Source of the DNA: Streptomyces sp. NBC_00250
GTDB lineage: Bacteria; Actinomycetota; Actinomycetes; Streptomycetales; Streptomycetaceae
Assembly (NCBI RefSeq): GCF_036192275.1
Contig: NZ_CP108088.1
Span: 8,294,001-8,358,000 of the forward strand
Length of the DNA stretch: 64,000 nt
Reading direction: 5' to 3'
Position 1 is the stretch's first letter; every line of letters begins with the position of its first letter. A program made the translations under genes and the position numbers. The notes beneath the pieces were generated by a model that ran no database searches, was not told the origin of the DNA, and was given only the letters and a program-made list of their open reading frames with translations. Below are positions 9,456-17,344 of the stretch, piece after piece.

Positions 9456-10321
9456 CCGGCCTGCGCGCCCTGCTGGAACTGGTTCGTGCCCCCGCAGCGC
9501 TCACCGTCCCGGGCGACACCCTGGCCGGGGCCACTGCCGCCGGCCGGCCGCTCGGCGCCGAAACCGCCGGGCTCGCGGCGGCCTCCGTCTGCCTGTACTG
9601 GGCCGGAATGGCGCTGAACGACTGGGCCGATCGGGAGGTCGACGCCGAGGAGCGGCCCGGCCGCCCCCTTCCCTCCGGCCGGATCAGCCCCGGTACCGCA
9701 CTGGGCGCCGCCGCCGCACTCACCGGCGCCGGCCTGGCATTGGCCGCGGCGGCAGGGGGGCGGCGGCACCTTGGCATCGCCGTGCCGCTCGCCGCCACCG
9801 TGTGGGCGTACGACCTGGCCGTCAAGGAGACCCCGTTCGGGCCGGCCGCCATGGCGGCCGCCCGCGGGCTCGACGTACTCATGGGCGCGGGCCCCGACCA
9901 GTGGCGCAGCGCGCTGCCCGCGGCCCTCACGATCGGCTGCCACACCTACACACTCACCTTGGTGAGCCGGCGGGAGGTCGAGGGGGCGACTGCGGGGCTG
10001 CCCGCAGCGGCCCTGGGGGCCTCCACCGCCCTGGCGCTGGTCACCTCCGCCTTCCCCGCAAGCGGCACGGAACCCGTCCACCGTGCCGCATCGACCGTGC
10101 TGTTGGCCGCCTACCTCGCTGCAGGGGGCCCGGCACAGCTGGCCGCGACCGCCCGCCCGGATCCTCCCCGCCTCCGGCGGGCGGTCGCTTCCGGCATCCA
10201 CGCCCTGATCCCGCTCCAGGCGGCGCTGACCGCACGCGCGGGCAACGTGGGCGCCGCCCTGCCGCTGATGGCCGCGTTCCCGCTGGCCCGGCGGCTGTCG
10301 CGAAAGGTGTCCCCGACATGA
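9452..10321 (+). CDS. eboC: UbiA-type prenyltransferase (SCO3242-like, EboC role)
   Basis: A 289-residue polytopic membrane protein of the UbiA superfamily. The first Asp-rich motif is visible as LNDWADREVDAEERPGRPL (NDxxDxxxD), followed by Pro-rich GRISPG. The second conserved region is YDLAVKETPFGPAAM...ARGLDVLMG. At least seven hydrophobic segments follow. UbiA enzymes transfer a prenyl chain to an acceptor at the membrane. By content and neighbours it matches the SCO3242-family prenyltransferases of streptomycetes and the EboC position of Ebo clusters. ATGA overlaps with both neighbours indicate translational coupling. Acceptor and prenyl donor are unknown. Confidence 0.88.
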   Translation: MTGLRALLELVRAPAALTVPGDTLAGATAAGRPLGAETAGLAAASVCLYWAGMALNDWADREVDAEERPGRPLPSGRISPGTALGAAAALTGAGLALAAAAGGRRHLGIAVPLAATVWAYDLAVKETPFGPAAMAAARGLDVLMGAGPDQWRSALPAALTIGCHTYTLTLVSRREVEGATAGLPAAALGASTALALVTSAFPASGTEPVHRAASTVLLAAYLAAGGPAQLAATARPDPPRLRRAVASGIHALIPLQAALTARAGNVGAALPLMAAFPLARRLSRKVSPT

Positions 10322-11715
10322 CCGCGCTGCGCTTCGGCTACGGCACCAACGGCTTCGCCAACCACCGTCTCGACGACGCCCTGGAGGTCATCGCCGGGCT
10401 GGGGTACTCCGGGGTGGCACTCACCCTGGACCACGGCCACCTCGACCCGTACGCTCCCGGCCTCGCCCGGCAGCTGACCCGGGTGCACCGCAAGCTCTCC
10501 GCGCTCGGCCTCGGCGCGGTAGTGGAGACCGGCGGCCGCTACCTCCTCGACCCGTGGCACAAGCACGCACCCACCCTGCTGGACCCGGAGCCCGAACGGC
10601 GCGCCCACCGCCTGGACTTCCTCACCCGTGCCGTGCACATCGCCTCGGAACTGGGGGCCGAGGCGGTGTCGCTGTGGAGCGGGATACCCGACCCGGGAAT
10701 GCCCGGGGAGGAGGCGTGGGAGCTGCTCGTCGACGGCTGCGCCGCCCTGACCGAGGTGGCGCGGCAGTCCGGCGTACGGCTCGGATTCGAACCCGAGCCG
10801 GGCATGCTGGTCGCCGACCTGGACGGCTACGAGCGCCTCCGGAACGCGCTCGGCGGCCCGCACGCCTTCGGCCTCACCCTGGACGTCGGGCACTGCCGCT
10901 GCCTGGAGGACGACAGCCCGGCCGACTGTGTCCGGCGCGCCGCCCCCTGGTTGGTCAACGTCCAGATCGAGGACATGCGGCGCGGCGTCCACGAACACCT
11001 GCAGTTCGGCGAGGGCGAGGTCGACTTCCCCTCGGTGCTGCAGGCACTGACGGAGACCGGCTACCGCGGACTCGTGGCCGTAGAGCTGCCCCGCCACTCG
11101 CACAGTGCCCCGCAGACCGCGTTGCACTCGCTGGACGCCCTGCGCGCGGCTTCCGCACCGCCGTGGACGATCAAGGCACTCGATCAGCTGGAGTCCGACT
11201 CTGCAGCGATCACCCGGCTCTTCCCGGTGGCCGCGCGGAGCGTCGGCCCCGACCCCGGACTCGGCGAGGCGACGCGGATCCAACTGCTCCAAGCCCTGCC
11301 CGGCGCCGGAGCCGAACTCGCCGCCGTCCTCAAGGAGCTGTACGAGCGAGGGGACACGGCCGAGCGGACCGCCGTGCTGCGCGCCCTGCCCCTGCTCGAC
11401 CGGGCCGGACGGATCGGGGCGCATGCCAAGGGCCTGGTCGAGGACGCACTGCGGACCAACGACGCCCGGCTCGTCACCGCGGCGGCCGGACCGTACGCCG
11501 CCCGCCGCCTCGACCAGGAGCAGTGGCGGCAGGCCGTGCTGAAGTGCGTGTTCCTCGGCGTGCCCTTGGACGCCGTGGCGGGCCTGGCCCGCCGCCGCGA
11601 TCCCGAACTGGACCGCATGTTCGCGGCCTTCGCTGCCGAACGCATCGCCGCCGGGCGGCGCGTCCCCGACGATGTTCGCCGGCAGCTGCAGCTCGATCAG
11701 GACCTCCCCGTATGA
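10318..11715 (+). CDS. TIM-barrel isomerase fused to a C-terminal EboA domain
   Basis: A 465-residue two-domain protein. Residues 1 to about 275 are a xylose-isomerase-like TIM barrel (FGYGTNGFANHRL at the start; Glu in RLGFEPEPGML, Asp in TLDVGHCRCL, Gln in NVQIEDMRRG and Glu in VAVELPRHSH as candidate metal ligands). Residues about 285-465 match EboA, a helical domain of unknown function (LLQALPGAGAELAAVL, LKCVFLGVPLDAVAGL). In many Ebo clusters EboA is a separate protein, so the fusion ties the barrel enzyme physically to the Ebo system. ATGA overlaps occur at the 5' end and next to the downstream gene. Confidence 0.87.
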   Translation: MTALRFGYGTNGFANHRLDDALEVIAGLGYSGVALTLDHGHLDPYAPGLARQLTRVHRKLSALGLGAVVETGGRYLLDPWHKHAPTLLDPEPERRAHRLDFLTRAVHIASELGAEAVSLWSGIPDPGMPGEEAWELLVDGCAALTEVARQSGVRLGFEPEPGMLVADLDGYERLRNALGGPHAFGLTLDVGHCRCLEDDSPADCVRRAAPWLVNVQIEDMRRGVHEHLQFGEGEVDFPSVLQALTETGYRGLVAVELPRHSHSAPQTALHSLDALRAASAPPWTIKALDQLESDSAAITRLFPVAARSVGPDPGLGEATRIQLLQALPGAGAELAAVLKELYERGDTAERTAVLRALPLLDRAGRIGAHAKGLVEDALRTNDARLVTAAAGPYAARRLDQEQWRQAVLKCVFLGVPLDAVAGLARRRDPELDRMFAAFAAERIAAGRRVPDDVRRQLQLDQDLPV

Positions 11716-11729
11716 CAGGAGCCCGCGCC

Positions 11730-12596
11730 ATGCGCATCTTCGACCCCCACATCCACATGACCTCCCGGACGACCGACGACTACCGGGCGATGCACGCGGC
11801 CGGCGTACGGGCCCTCGTCGAGCCGGCGTTCTGGCTCGGCCAGCCCCGCACATCGGTCGGCAGCTTCATCGACTACTTCGACGCCCTGTTGGGCTGGGAG
11901 CCGTACCGCGCCGCCCAGTACGGGATCCAGCACTTCTGTGCCCTCGCCCTCAACCCCAAGGAAGCCAACGACGAGCGGTGCGCGCCGGTCCTCGACGAGT
12001 TGCCCCGGTACCTGCTCAAGGACCGTGTCGTGGCAGTCGGCGAGATCGGCTTCGACTCGATGACCGAAGCCGAGGAGCGGGCGTTCACGGTCCAGCTCGG
12101 CCTCGCCAAGGAGTTCGGCCTCCCGGCCCTGGTGCACACCCCGCACCGCGACAAGGCCGTGGGAACCGCCCGCACCCTCGAGCTCGTGAATGCGTCCGGC
12201 ATCGGACCCGGCAGGGTCCTGGTCGACCACCTCAACGAGGTGACCGCGCCGCTCGTCGCCGACTCCGGCTGCTGGATGGGCTTCTCCATCTACCCCGACA
12301 CCAAGATGACCCCGGACCGCATGGTGCGCATCCTCCAGGATCACGGCACCTCCCGCGTGCTGGTCAACTCGGCTGCCGACTGGGGTCACAGCGACCCGCT
12401 GCTGACCTTCGTCACCGCCTCCGCCATGCGCGCCGCCGGCTTCACCGAGAACGACGTTGACCAGGTGCTCTGGCGCAACCCGGTGGAGTTCTACGCACAG
12501 AGCGGGCGGCTCACGCTGGAGGGCGTGTCCGAGGGGGGCTGCCCGTCGGACACCTCGGAGTACGCCGGCAACTCCGTACGCAGGGGCGGCAACTGA
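11730..12596 (+). CDS. eboB: TatD-family metal-dependent hydrolase (EboB-like)
   Basis: A 288-residue amidohydrolase-superfamily protein. The metal site is visible: HxH in FDPHIHMTS at the N-terminus, Glu in VGEIGFDSM, His in ALVHTPHRD, His in LVDHLNEV and Asp in NSAADWGHSD. TatD proteins are deoxyribonucleases or hydrolases, but Ebo-cluster members have no established substrate. I chose ATG 11730 because AGGAG ends nine bases upstream and the family consensus starts at MRIFDPH. The ATG at 11712, which overlaps the previous stop as ATGA, would add six residues and is also plausible. The stop overlaps the next start (TGATG). Confidence 0.88.
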   Translation: MRIFDPHIHMTSRTTDDYRAMHAAGVRALVEPAFWLGQPRTSVGSFIDYFDALLGWEPYRAAQYGIQHFCALALNPKEANDERCAPVLDELPRYLLKDRVVAVGEIGFDSMTEAEERAFTVQLGLAKEFGLPALVHTPHRDKAVGTARTLELVNASGIGPGRVLVDHLNEVTAPLVADSGCWMGFSIYPDTKMTPDRMVRILQDHGTSRVLVNSAADWGHSDPLLTFVTASAMRAAGFTENDVDQVLWRNPVEFYAQSGRLTLEGVSEGGCPSDTSEYAGNSVRRGGN

Positions 12597-13783
12597 TGAG
12601 GTTCCGTCACGGCAGTGGCGAGGATGTCCACCTCGGCTACTGCACCAACGTGCACCCTGCCGAAGACCTCGCCGGGATCCTGGACCAGCTCGACACCTAC
12701 GCGGTCCCCGTCCGGGAGCAGCTGGCAGCGGACCGGCTGGGAGTCGGCCTGTGGCTCGCTCAGCCCGTCGCCTCCGTCCTGGCCGGTGATCCCGGTGCCA
12801 CGCTCCGGTTCCGCGCCGAACTCGACCGGCGCGGGCTGGAGGTGGTCACCCTCAACGGCTTCCCCTACCAAGGCTTCCACGAGCCGGTGGTCAAGGGCGC
12901 GGTCTACCGGCCCGACTGGTCCTCGCAGCTGCGGCTGGAGCTCACGGCCGACCTCGCGCGGGTGCTCGCCCTGCTGTTGCCCGACGACGTCCCGACCGGT
13001 TCCATCTCCACCCTCCCGTTCGGCTGGCGCGCCGACTGGACCCCGGAGCGCCATCTTCGGGCCCTGCGGAACCTGGACGAACTCGGGCGCAGGCTCGAGG
13101 GCATCCGCCACCACACCGGCCGCACGATCAGGGTCGCTCTGGAGCCGGAGCCCGGCTGTGTCGTGGAGACGACCGGCCAGGCCGCCCATCATCTGAGCCA
13201 TCTGGACCCGGAGTATTTCGGCGTCTGCCTCGACGTGTGCCATCTCGCCGTCGCCTTCGAGGACCCATACGCGGCCCTGCGGGAGCTGGACCGGGCCGGG
13301 TTGGGCGTCGTCAAGGCGCAGCTGTCCTGTGCCCTGCACGCCGAACGGCCGGCCGACCCGGACGTCCGCCGGGCGCTGGCCGCTTTCACCGAACCCCGGT
13401 TCCTCCACCAGACCCGGCGAGCCGGGGTACCTCGCACCGGGGTCGACGACCTGCCCCAGGCGCTGGCCGGTCCTCTGGCGATGGACCGCGACGCACCCTG
13501 GCGCTCCCACTTCCACGTCCCCCTGCACGCCGACCCCGAGCCGCCGCTGACCAGCACACGGCCGGTACTGCTGCGAGCCCTCGCCGCGTTGCTCGCCACC
13601 GACCGGCCCGGCACCACGCACCTGGAGGTCGAGACGTACACCTGGTCGGTTCTGCCCTCCCCGCCGCGCACCGCGAAGGAACTGGCCGCGGGCATCGCCG
13701 CCGAACTCGACTGGACCCGCCGGGAGCTGCTCACCCTGGGCCTCACCGAGGCGCCCCTCTCCGCCGTGAAAAGGAGTTCGTGA
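12596..13783 (+). CDS. eboE: EboE-like metabolite traffic protein (TIM barrel)
   Basis: A 395-residue protein with the EboE signature start GYCTNVHPAEDL and the segment TLNGFPYQGFHEPVVKGAVY, a xylose-isomerase-like barrel. Candidate metal ligands are Glu in ALEPEPGCVVET and Asp in VCLDVCHLAVAFE; SHFHVPLHAD and THLEVETYTWSVLP near the end are also conserved in the family. EboE is named for involvement in moving a metabolite in cyanobacterial scytonemin clusters, but no activity is firmly assigned. The TGATG overlap upstream and TGATG overlap downstream place it in the middle of a polycistronic unit. Confidence 0.9.
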   Translation: MRFRHGSGEDVHLGYCTNVHPAEDLAGILDQLDTYAVPVREQLAADRLGVGLWLAQPVASVLAGDPGATLRFRAELDRRGLEVVTLNGFPYQGFHEPVVKGAVYRPDWSSQLRLELTADLARVLALLLPDDVPTGSISTLPFGWRADWTPERHLRALRNLDELGRRLEGIRHHTGRTIRVALEPEPGCVVETTGQAAHHLSHLDPEYFGVCLDVCHLAVAFEDPYAALRELDRAGLGVVKAQLSCALHAERPADPDVRRALAAFTEPRFLHQTRRAGVPRTGVDDLPQALAGPLAMDRDAPWRSHFHVPLHADPEPPLTSTRPVLLRALAALLATDRPGTTHLEVETYTWSVLPSPPRTAKELAAGIAAELDWTRRELLTLGLTEAPLSAVKRSS

Positions 13784-15147
13784 TGAGTGTCGTGGTCCTC
13801 GATGTCGTCGGGCTCACCCCGCGCGCGCTCGCTGACATGCCCCGCCTGAGTGCGGTCGCCGACGCCGGCTTCAGCGCCGAGCTGGAGACGGTCCTTCCCG
13901 CGGTCACCTGCTCGGTACAGTCCACCTTCCTGACCGGCGAACTGCCGTCCGGGCACGGGATCGTCGGCAACGGCTGGTACGACCGGGACATGGGCGAGGT
14001 CGCGTTCTGGCGCCAGCACAACCGACTGGTCGGCGGCGAGAAGCTCTGGCAGACCGCCCGGCGGACCCGGCCCGACCTGACGGTGGCCAACATCTGCTGG
14101 TGGTACGCGATGGGCGCCGACGTGGACGTCACCATCACCCCGCGTCCGGTGTACCACTACGACGGCCGCAAGTCCCCCGACTGCTACACGAACCCGCCGG
14201 AACTCCGGGACGCCCTGACGGCCGAACTGGGCGTCTTCCCGCTGTTCGACTACTGGGGACCCAGGGCCGGTCTCGCGTCCACGCGGTGGATCGTCGACGC
14301 CGCCCGGCGGGTCGTCGACCGGTATGACCCGGACCTCACGCTCGTCTACGTACCGCACCTCGACTACGACCTGCAACGCCACGGCCCGGACTCGGCACAG
14401 GCGCGGAAGGCCGCCCGTGACCTCGACGAGGTCCTGGGCCCCTTCCTCGACGAGACCCTCGCCCGGGGCGCGACGGTCGTGGCCCTGAGCGAGTACGGCA
14501 TCACCGAGGTGCGCCGCCCCGTCGACATCAACCGGGCCCTGCGCCGGGCGGGGCTGCTCAACGTGCACGTGCAGCAGGGCATGGAGTACCTCGACCCGTG
14601 GACCTCCCGGGCGTTCGCCACCGCGGACCACCAGATCGCCCACGTCTACGTGGCCGACCCGGCGGACGTGCCGCGCGTACACGAGGTGCTCCGCGAGCTC
14701 GACGGCATCGAGGAGGTCCTGGACCGCTCGGGACAGGCCGAACACGGCCTCGACCACGCCCGGTCCGGCGAGCTCGTCGCCATTGCCGCCCCCGACAGCT
14801 GGTTCACGTACTACTACTGGCTGGACGACGGGCACGCCCCGGACTTCGCCCGCGGCGTGGACATCCACCGCAAGCCGGGGTACGACCCGGCGGAGCTGTT
14901 CTTCGACCCTGGTGATCCACTCGTCATGGCACGCGCCGCCGTTGCCCTGGCCAAGCTGAAGCTCGGCATCCGCGGCACCATGTCCGTCGTGCCGACCGAC
15001 CCCGGATGCGTCCGCGGCAGCCACGGCCGCCTCCCCGTGAATGCCGAAGACGCTCCCGTCCTGCTGTGCTCCGCTCCCGACCAGGCCCGCGCGCGCTTCC
15101 ACGCCACCGAAGTCAAGCAGTTCCTGCTGTCCTGTCTTTCCCGTTGA
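13783..15147 (+). CDS. eboF: Type I phosphodiesterase / alkaline phosphatase superfamily protein (EboF-like)
   Basis: A 454-residue protein of the nucleotide pyrophosphatase/phosphodiesterase branch of the alkaline phosphatase superfamily. The nucleophile motif PAVTCSVQSTFLTG (Thr near residue 43), YVPHLDYDLQRHG with metal-binding Asp/His, and ALSEYGITEV are visible. It has no clear signal peptide, so the reaction is probably cytoplasmic or at the inner membrane face. A strong AAAGGAG ribosome site lies at 13770-13776 and the start overlaps the EboE stop (TGATG). It is the last gene of the cluster and is followed by a hairpin. Likely role: hydrolysis of a phosphate ester of the cluster metabolite (inference). 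Confidence 0.88.
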   Translation: MSVVVLDVVGLTPRALADMPRLSAVADAGFSAELETVLPAVTCSVQSTFLTGELPSGHGIVGNGWYDRDMGEVAFWRQHNRLVGGEKLWQTARRTRPDLTVANICWWYAMGADVDVTITPRPVYHYDGRKSPDCYTNPPELRDALTAELGVFPLFDYWGPRAGLASTRWIVDAARRVVDRYDPDLTLVYVPHLDYDLQRHGPDSAQARKAARDLDEVLGPFLDETLARGATVVALSEYGITEVRRPVDINRALRRAGLLNVHVQQGMEYLDPWTSRAFATADHQIAHVYVADPADVPRVHEVLRELDGIEEVLDRSGQAEHGLDHARSGELVAIAAPDSWFTYYYWLDDGHAPDFARGVDIHRKPGYDPAELFFDPGDPLVMARAAVALAKLKLGIRGTMSVVPTDPGCVRGSHGRLPVNAEDAPVLLCSAPDQARARFHATEVKQFLLSCLSR

Positions 15148-15190
15148 GAGCGCTGGATGCCATCCTGCGGGGTGGCGGCCACCAGTGCTC
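15148..15190 (+). terminator. Hairpin after the Ebo-type cluster
   Basis: Immediately after the stop codon an interrupted inverted repeat pairs GAGCGCTGG with CCAGTGCTC and, inside it, GCCATCC with GGGTGGC around a TGCG loop, with G-T wobbles. It is well placed to terminate the long operon before the convergent LuxR-type gene. Confidence 0.55.
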
Positions 15191-15270
15191 TCCCACACAT
15201 CACGGCGACGGTGACGCCGGCGCCGAAGTCCGGCAGGCGACGGACGAACGGACTTGTCCACAGGAGAACT

Positions 15271-15600
15271 TCAGGCGTCAGCCGTGCGGGTCACGCGCTC
15301 GGCCGGCCGAGCCGGAGGGCCCGATGTGGGAACCCATTGCAGAACATGGATGAGAAGCCCCAGCTGGAACCGGGATTGAGCACCGAGGTGCTGCTGCACG
15401 CGGGTGATCCTTCTGAGGACGGTCCGTTCGCTGACGCCCAGCATCCTGGCGATGGCCCGGTCCGTGGCGCCCGTCGCCATCAATGCCAGAAGATGTCGCG
15501 TCTCCTCGGTCACTTCGCCAGCGCAGGCGGAAGCGGCACCGTCAGGTCCTGGAGGGAGCGGGTGGCGCAGAACCTGGGTTTCAACCGTGAGTCTCGCCAT
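15271..15600 (-). CDS. Small LuxR-type helix-turn-helix protein
   Basis: A 109-residue protein whose middle is a LuxR-type DNA-binding domain: TEETRHLLALMATGATDRAIA, then RMLGVSERTVLRRITRV as the recognition helix region and HLGAQSRFQLGLLI. No receiver or ligand domain precedes it, so it is a stand-alone HTH. A GAGGA ribosome site lies five bases before the ATG, which argues for an intact start rather than a C-terminal fragment. It converges on the Ebo-type operon. Targets are unknown. Confidence 0.75.
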   Translation of the reverse strand: MARLTVETQVLRHPLPPGPDGAASACAGEVTEETRHLLALMATGATDRAIARMLGVSERTVLRRITRVQQHLGAQSRFQLGLLIHVLQWVPTSGPPARPAERVTRTADA

Positions 15601-15970
15601 GGTGTCCTCAAGGGTGTGAGGCGGTCCGGAGGGGACCGGTGTGACGGATGGGTTGTTGCCGCAGGGCGGCGCTCAGGGCCGTACCGCGGCCCGAGGTGAC
15701 GTCGTGCCCCTTGAACCGACAAGATGCAGGCCCACAGAGTGTGGAAAGCCCTTTCCCTTGTCCGGATACAAGGCTAGAGAGGGGTGCGATCGCAGTCAAC
15801 GTGCACCCCGTGGTTGACTCGACGACACGCTCGGGACATGCGGGGGAGGCGTTCCTACGCGTGGGACAGCGCCTACCGTCTTCCTCTCGCGAGAAGGTGC
15901 GCCGGTCGCTACGGCCGGCCGGGCAGACCCATGCCTGTGAGTGCGGGCGCCCGCCGTAGATGGCTCTGCG
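15601..15970. other. Intergenic region with one inverted repeat
   Basis: No convincing gene is seen between the small HTH gene and the LacI gene. An inverted repeat CCTTGT-N6-ACAAGG lies at 15756-15773, about 155 bases before the HTH gene start. It could be an operator for that gene. Nothing else stands out. Confidence 0.4.
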
Positions 15971-17011
15971 TCAGCGCCGGTCACGTGGTGGCGTGCTCGC
16001 CCGGACGACGACCTCGCCTTTGACCCGCCGCAGGCGGGGGGCCGCGTGGGGCTCCGCGGTGACCACGAGATCGACCGCGGTCTCCCCGATGTGTTCCAGC
16101 GGCAGCCGCACCGTGGTCAGTGCGGGGGTGACGTCCCGCAGGGTGCTGATGTCGTCGAAGCCCGCGAAGGCGATGTCATCGGGGACGGCGATGCCGAGAT
16201 CCCGGCACTTCGCCATCGCGCCGACGGCCATGATGTCGGTCGCCGCGAAGACGCAGTCGAGGGTGAGGTTCTGCGCGAGGAGCTGCCCCATGGACTCGTG
16301 ACCCCCGTCGCGGGTGAAGTCACCGTGGACGACTGCTTCGACGGAGGCACCGGGTACGTGGGCCAGCCCTTCCCGGAAGCCCTGGAGACGGTGGCGGGTG
16401 GTGAGCAGATCCGCGGGACCGCCCACCACGCCGAACCGGCGGTGGCCGAGGTCGCCCAGCGCCTGGGCGAGCCGCCGGGCGCCGGCACGGTTCTCCAGGA
16501 CGACGGTGTCGACCGGCAGCCGGTGCTGGCCGATGATCACGACGCGGCCTCCCGCTGCATGGTAGGCGTCGACTTCCGCCCGCAGGGCATCGTTGAGCTT
16601 TGCATCGGCGACGCGGCTGCCGGCGAGGATGACGGCCCGGCAGCGCCTGCTGCGCAGCGCGGTGAAGTGGTCGATCTCGCGTTCCGGACTGCATGCCGTG
16701 TTGCCGAGCGTGACGAGGAGGCCGTGTGCGTCCGCGGCCCGCATGACACCGGCGGCGATGGCGGAGAAGTACGGGTCGGCGATGTCGTGGACGAGCAGGC
16801 CGATCTCCTTGCTGGTTCCGCTCGCGACTGCCTGTGCCTGAACGTTCGTGGAGTAGTTGAGCCTGCGCGCGGCGTCCCGGACCTTGGCCTTGAGATTCTC
16901 CCTGACCCGACGGGCTCCCGGGTGCAGCGCGCGCGAGGCGGTCGCCAGCGAGACACCCGCCTCGGCGGCGACGTCAGCGAGGGTGACCGGATGGCGCTGC
17001 GGCCGGTTCAT
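15971..17011 (-). CDS. LacI-family transcriptional repressor
   Basis: A 346-residue repressor. The N-terminal LacI helix-turn-helix reads VTLADVAAEAGVSLATASRAL, followed by a hinge helix and a type 1 periplasmic-binding-like sensor domain (IGLLVHDIADPYFSAIAAGV, VFAATDIMAVGAMAKCRDLG, IAFAGFDDISTLRDVTPALT). It would bind DNA as a dimer and release on binding a sugar or sugar derivative. It is transcribed away from the ThuA/GSDH gene at 17345, with a 20-bp inverted repeat between them, so that gene is the likely target, plus autoregulation. Confidence 0.93.
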   Translation of the reverse strand: MNRPQRHPVTLADVAAEAGVSLATASRALHPGARRVRENLKAKVRDAARRLNYSTNVQAQAVASGTSKEIGLLVHDIADPYFSAIAAGVMRAADAHGLLVTLGNTACSPEREIDHFTALRSRRCRAVILAGSRVADAKLNDALRAEVDAYHAAGGRVVIIGQHRLPVDTVVLENRAGARRLAQALGDLGHRRFGVVGGPADLLTTRHRLQGFREGLAHVPGASVEAVVHGDFTRDGGHESMGQLLAQNLTLDCVFAATDIMAVGAMAKCRDLGIAVPDDIAFAGFDDISTLRDVTPALTTVRLPLEHIGETAVDLVVTAEPHAAPRLRRVKGEVVVRASTPPRDRR

Positions 17012-17344
17012 GCGCGGACTCCTTGAGCGGGCGGCACGGGCCCAGCGGCGAAGTCGGCGCGGAAAGCCCATTCCGTCGGATGGTATCCGTCCTGTGCCGC
17101 CTCGGTTCCTGCTCGGGTTTGTCCGTAGGTCCGGTCCGACGGAACCCCTCGCGAGCCTGCCGCATGCGAAGGCATGTGGCGGTGTCGTGTATACGACACC
17201 CCAACTTCGACCGCGCGGCCCAGGCGTAGGGTGACCTCGGTCGCAAGAAGTGATTGGAAATGACCGAAAGAGTTCCGCAAGCCGCATTTTTGCGCAATGA
17301 GCCTGCGCGTTTCCCCTGGCAGTCCAGCATGATTTGGAGCGCCG
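17012..17344. other. Divergent promoter region between lacI-type gene and ThuA/GSDH gene
   Basis: This 333-base gap holds the inverted repeat at 17181-17200. At 17300-17335 it also holds a stretch resembling the left end of the IS1380-type element found at 25558 (AGCCTGCGCGT, then ATGAT and GGA spaced similarly). No gene is seen. Confidence 0.5.
17181..17200. promoter_or_regulatory. Candidate LacI-family operator
   Basis: A perfect inverted repeat with 8-bp arms GGTGTCGT and ACGACACC around a 4-base centre GTAT. It lies 170 bases upstream of the LacI-type start and 145 bases upstream of the ThuA/GSDH start. Position and symmetry fit a repressor binding site; assignment to this LacI protein is inference. 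Confidence 0.6.
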
